From positions 10,012,442-10,076,441 of the forward strand of contig NC_069102.1 in NCBI RefSeq assembly GCF_947172395.1: DNA of 64,000 nt, in the 5' to 3' direction. The notes beneath the pieces are model-generated. The model was given only the letters and a program-made list of their open reading frames with translations. It searched no databases and was not told the DNA's origin. The stretch's first letter is position 1. Each line of letters begins with the position of its first letter. The translations under genes and the position numbers were made by a program. Positions 60,179 through 64,000 of the stretch are shown here, piece after piece. The stretch is from Bicyclus anynana. Taxonomy: Eukaryota > Arthropoda > Insecta > Lepidoptera > Nymphalidae.

Positions 60179-61199
60179 ATGTCTTTACCATCAAAAATTA
60201 AGGAGCAAAGCAGACTATTGGATCTATCTAGCGACGAGGAATCTGACTTGCAGCTAGAAATTATTCCTAACAGAAAGAGGAAAATTACGAGGTATGTATT
60301 TTGAATTTTCTGGTACATGGTAATTTATTAAAAAAAACCCTAATTATAGCTTATGATGGACTCTGTTGTGTTAAAGTTTGATAACTAAGAAGTAGTGTGT
60401 ACAATAATTAATAAGTAAGTATTTGGTGGAGGCATAGGTTTTATGTCACAGAAACCAATTAATGTTAAGAGTACATTGTAAATTAAAATCAATTGATCTT
60501 GGTTTTAATTGACAATGTGAAATTGATTGTATTACCATTTACTACCATTCCAGTTATTGAAAGTGACTTGACTTTTGTAGACTACATTGTAATATTTTTG
60601 ATTTTTTTTTTACATGACATCTACATTATTCTTTGCACCTTCAACTAAGTAAAAAGGCTATGAGAGGTACAAGGACAGTCTATCAAGTGTGTGATTAAAT
60701 CCTGGACAACTTAGTTTGTGATTATATTGGTTTTATGATTTAAAATGATCCACCAGTTAGGTATAAAGTTGATTAAAAAATAGAATAATATGGCTTATTT
60801 AGTAATTTATTTTGTTATCTGAAACTCAATGCTACATTTCAACACTCCAATGTACAAGTATGTACATAATCACATACTATATGTACTAGTTTAACTGCCA
60901 AATGTTGTTACATTAATTTATGGTTGCAACTTGAGACAGACAGACAGTTGACAAAATTCAACATACTTTGAAAGTTTAGATAATTCAACAGATTCCTAGT
61001 TATAAAAACTATTTTTTTAGGAAAGAACGAAACAAGAATGCAGCACCAAAAGCATCAGAACCTGACATAGGGAAGGAAGTGCACTGTGCGCTATGCTGGG
61101 CTGTCCGAGGCACTTTGTTGCTTTGGCTGTTGATGCTCACCTGGATCTGTGCTGCGCTTTATGACCAAGTCACCACTATGAAGTTTGATGTTGATAAAG
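60179..61199 (+). CDS. Unrecognised single-pass membrane protein, first two exons
   Basis: Exons 60179-60291 and 61021-61199 (phase 2 then phase 1 junctions, GT/AG borders) give 97 complete codons; the next exon is beyond the window or not visible. The N-terminus holds an acidic serine cluster 'LLDLSSDEESDLQLE' (13-27, a likely casein-kinase-2-type site) and a basic block 'RKRKITRRKERNK' (32-43), then a Cys-containing lead 'VHCALCWAVRG' and one membrane segment 'TLLLWLLMLTWICAALY' (69-85). The basic block before the segment and lack of a signal peptide suggest cytosolic N-terminus, lumenal or outer C-terminus. I do not recognise the family. The gene is divergent from PIG-O, with closely spaced starts. 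Confidence 0.6.
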
Positions 61200-64000
61200 G
61201 TAACATTTATTTATTTACTAGTGTGTAATTTCTTTGCAACTACAGAGGCCTAGAGCAACTAGCGGACTATTTACAACAAGTGGACCAAACGGGACTTTTT
61301 TTAATGAAACAGGGAAAGCTTTCATGTCCAATTCTGTTTTTTACAAATCCCGCAGGAACCATAGATTTTTCCAGGATATAAAGTAGCATATGTTTTGCTC
61401 TAAGGTCCAATTCCCTGTAACGAATTTCATCCAAATCGGTTCAGCTGGTTAGTTGTAAGGTACAGGCAGACAGGGTTACTTTCGCATTCATAATATTACT
61501 AGCTGACGTCGCGCAGTTTCACCCGCGTGGTTCCCGTTCCCGTAAGAATATGGGGATAATATATAGCCTATAGCCTTCCTCGATAAATGGGCTATCTAAC
61601 ACTGAAAGAATTTTTCAAATCGTACCAGTAGTTCCTGAGATTAGAGCGGTCAATCAAACAAACAAACAAACTCTTCAGCTTTATAATATTAGTATAGATA
61701 GCTTGGCAAATTCGTTCGTAACACTCCCGATGGTTCGCGCGGACCGGGGGGCGTGTAGCGATGAATGAAAAACCCACGACTTACGCACCTCACTTCCCAC
61801 GCACACACGATTTCATACCCGCGCAATTTTTCCCCCCGTCGTCGCCGCATATCATGGGAGTGTCATCAACGAACTTGCGAAGCTTACTTATAGTATGGAT
61901 GGTATGTATGTACAAGGTAGTGGTGATAAACTAAGATAGGTACTTCAATTAAAAAATAATATCAAAATCGGAGCACTCTGTATAGAGTTATGTGTGGTCT
62001 ACAAAAAAAAATATACGCGTCGACTTAAAAATATTAAACCTAATTTTTTTCTATTAAGTTTAATAAAAAAAATAGTAATAAAAAAATAATGTACACTTTA
62101 GATTTATAATCATTATAGCGGGTCGAGAGGAGTATATCCACCCGTTTCTAGAGTCCTAAAAGCGCAAGAATTCTCTTTGGATCTCTCAAGTCGATCCCCA
62201 TTAAACACTCAGGTCAAAAGTCTCAGCTTGAAAAAGGTTGCGAACCCCTAAAGTAGGTTGTTGACTCTGCCACAGTGTAGGTACTTATCAGTATACGCAC
62301 TCGAAAAAATGGGATAGCTGCGAAAGTATACCAAGCATTCTGTTTCTTATGTACTCGTTCCTTTATGTGTTTCCGAATACCTAGTCCTTTCTATGTATAC
62401 AAAAACGTACGTGAAAAGCGTGTGTGATATTCCAATCTATTGTTCATACATGAAACAGCATGTGAAGAACAAAGATGAGAGCACTTCTCCTATCTTTTAT
62501 CTCAAGCTTTTATCATTTTCTGCTATAATTAGTACTTTGTACACGAGTAAGTCTAGAGTGCGCATGCGCGAAGCCGCTCCTCCGTGACGTCACTCAGTTC
62601 TTTCTTGCGCCTCCTCGATGCTTCTAGCTTATTGTGGTGGTAACACAAATAAGTGAAAATCTGTAAAGTTTTAGTGCCATTAACGTATATACGTGTTTGT
62701 ATTAATTAATTACAGTGAAAACAATTAATTATTTAGTGAACAGTGTTGTGTTTTAATTATTTTTTATCTCGTTTGAGCGTTTGATTTCTCGGTTGTTGTG
62801 TCTGATTTTATTACTCTGTGTCAATTGATAGGCAAGGAATATGCGATATTGTAGATATATTCAATCTATACGTGTTTTAATATTACAATGTTATGTCCAG
62901 GGTGTTTATTTATTAAATAGATGTGCTGTCGCAAAACTGTGTACGCATGCGCGAGATTCATTCACTGCGTCCATGTCTGTAGCGTCGTGCCCCGAGGTCG
63001 ATATTACGGCCTCTAGTTTTATCTCGTATCGTAATATCCCGTAAGCATATACTAAATAGGTCATAAATTATATGCCTAATTTAATCACTTTAAACATTAT
63101 TTAATCTACTTTTCAAGGCAATAAGTAATGCATTTGTAAAGCACAGCTAATTGTCTGTAGTAAATAGGTCATGTTTTATATGCTATCTACTGCTTACCAA
63201 AAATAATCACTAAAAAATAGGTATAAAACCTATTTTAGGTTATTAAATAGGTATAGTGCTTTTCAAGGAAATTAGTAAGGCATTTCTTAAGTACAGGTAG
63301 TTATCGCGTTCAATTTGTTAGATAAGATTCGGCTGATAAGAGACTACTATCCAGATTAACGGTAACACAAAAGTGCGTACAAATTCTGAAAATAAAGTAA
63401 ACAATACTTTTAAGCTGCTTTTTTTATAATTTTCCGAACATTTGTAATCTATAGGTACTTATAATAAATCAATCAGGTCAATTCTGTAAAAGAAATATAT
63501 TTTAAAAATAACTATCAGGGGGTGATTAGTGATCGATAGTGATGCCAAAAATGCAATCAGTAAAATTTTTGTCTGTCTGTATGTTCGTTATAGAAACAAA
63601 AAGTACTTTTCATCACGCTACGATCAATAGGAGCAGAGCAGTGAAGGGAAATGTTGGGAAAATTGGGAGAAGTTACTTCATTTTTACAGCGATACTACTG
63701 TAAGGGCGGACGAAGTCGCGGGCGTCCGCTAGTTAATAATAATTTTGTTAAATAGGAATTAGAATGTCTTGAAAGTTTTTAGAATACAGTGTTAAAATTA
63801 AAATGTATGTCTAATTGGTTAAACAGTTGTTCTAGTCGTTCGAAATATTATTATAGAATGCGAGCGTGCCAATATTTTTGGATTCTAAAATTATCTACTG
63901 TGTTAATTAACATCTCTATGTTTGTCTTTTACACGGATGTAGATATTTACTAAGGCTTGGAATTACAATTAGTTTGTACATGTTTAATGGATTAAAATAC
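61200..64000. other. Intron or downstream DNA of the partial gene
   Basis: 61250-61700 carries two members of the interspersed family, ending in 'ctagctgacgtcgcgcagtt'. 62560-63040 is less AT-rich, with 'gcgcatgcgcgaagccgctc', 'cctccgtgacgtcactcagt' (a CRE-like TGACGTCA) and 'acgcatgcgcgag'; it could be a second promoter or a transposon end. At 63115 and 63263 similar 40-bp phrases start 'cttttcaaggcaataagtaa'. 63700-63735 ends in 'cgaagtcgcgggcgtccgct'. No further exon with confidence. Confidence 0.4.

Noticed and set aside
1..64000. CRISPR array, operons, bacterial signals
   Set aside because: None seen. The intron-rich eukaryotic layout makes them unexpected, and the tandem repeats found have no spacers.

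Overview
The window is nuclear DNA of an insect, most likely a moth or butterfly. Its genes are split by many introns with GT/AG borders. It is AT-rich and packed with tRNA-derived SINEs, RTE- and CR1/Jockey-like LINE scraps, MITEs and cut-and-paste transposons. The CsRn1-clade LTR element and the interspersed repeat ending in 'cgaagtcgcgggcg' are both familiar from Lepidoptera. No species can be named from sequence alone.

Four conserved genes can be rebuilt completely by joining exons whose phases close, and a fifth is partial. From left to right: an axonemal dynein intermediate chain (DNAI1 type, + strand, 2257-16594, 17 exons, 745 aa), with a tRNA-Thr(TGT) in its penultimate intron; a fukutin-related protein (FKRP type, - strand, 19875-24309, 5 exons, 495 aa); the tail-anchored-protein targeting ATPase GET3/ASNA1 (+, 34376-37931, 5 exons, 335 aa); GPI ethanolamine phosphate transferase 3 (PIG-O, -, 49303-59408, 9 exons, 942 aa); and the first two exons of an unrecognised single-pass membrane protein (+, from 60179), divergent from PIG-O. 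FKRP, GET3 and PIG-O all act at the ER/Golgi (O-mannosyl glycan extension, tail-anchored insertion, GPI assembly). DNAI1 belongs to the outer arm of the axoneme. I see no sign of a shared operon-like arrangement.

The spaces between genes are mainly mobile DNA. From 24785 to 33401 lies a decayed ISL2EU-type transposon, with a THAP-DDE transposase on + and a YqaJ-domain protein on -. A young CsRn1-clade Ty3/gypsy retrotransposon (26487-32017) has landed in the transposase. Apart from a SINE insertion its two LTRs are identical, and its primer-binding site matches tRNA-Trp. That SINE has in turn landed in the right LTR. From 39990 to 45671 lie a fold-back MITE and a 5.4 kb element with 42-bp perfect terminal inverted repeats, an internal 12/15-bp coding-frame repeat and a possible DIRS-like relic. 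An internally deleted piggyBac-like element (3416-4718) and a MITE that retains a THAP exon (17761-18457) sit near or inside DNAI1.

The most interesting points are these. The FKRP-like protein keeps its fold signature and zinc cysteines but has lost the aspartates that the family uses for metal and nucleotide binding, so it looks like a pseudoenzyme. The three-level transposon nest dates itself. The 42-bp-TIR element has unexplained repeat-rich content. TGTCA/TGACA clusters lie upstream of FKRP and in the PIG-O divergent promoter.
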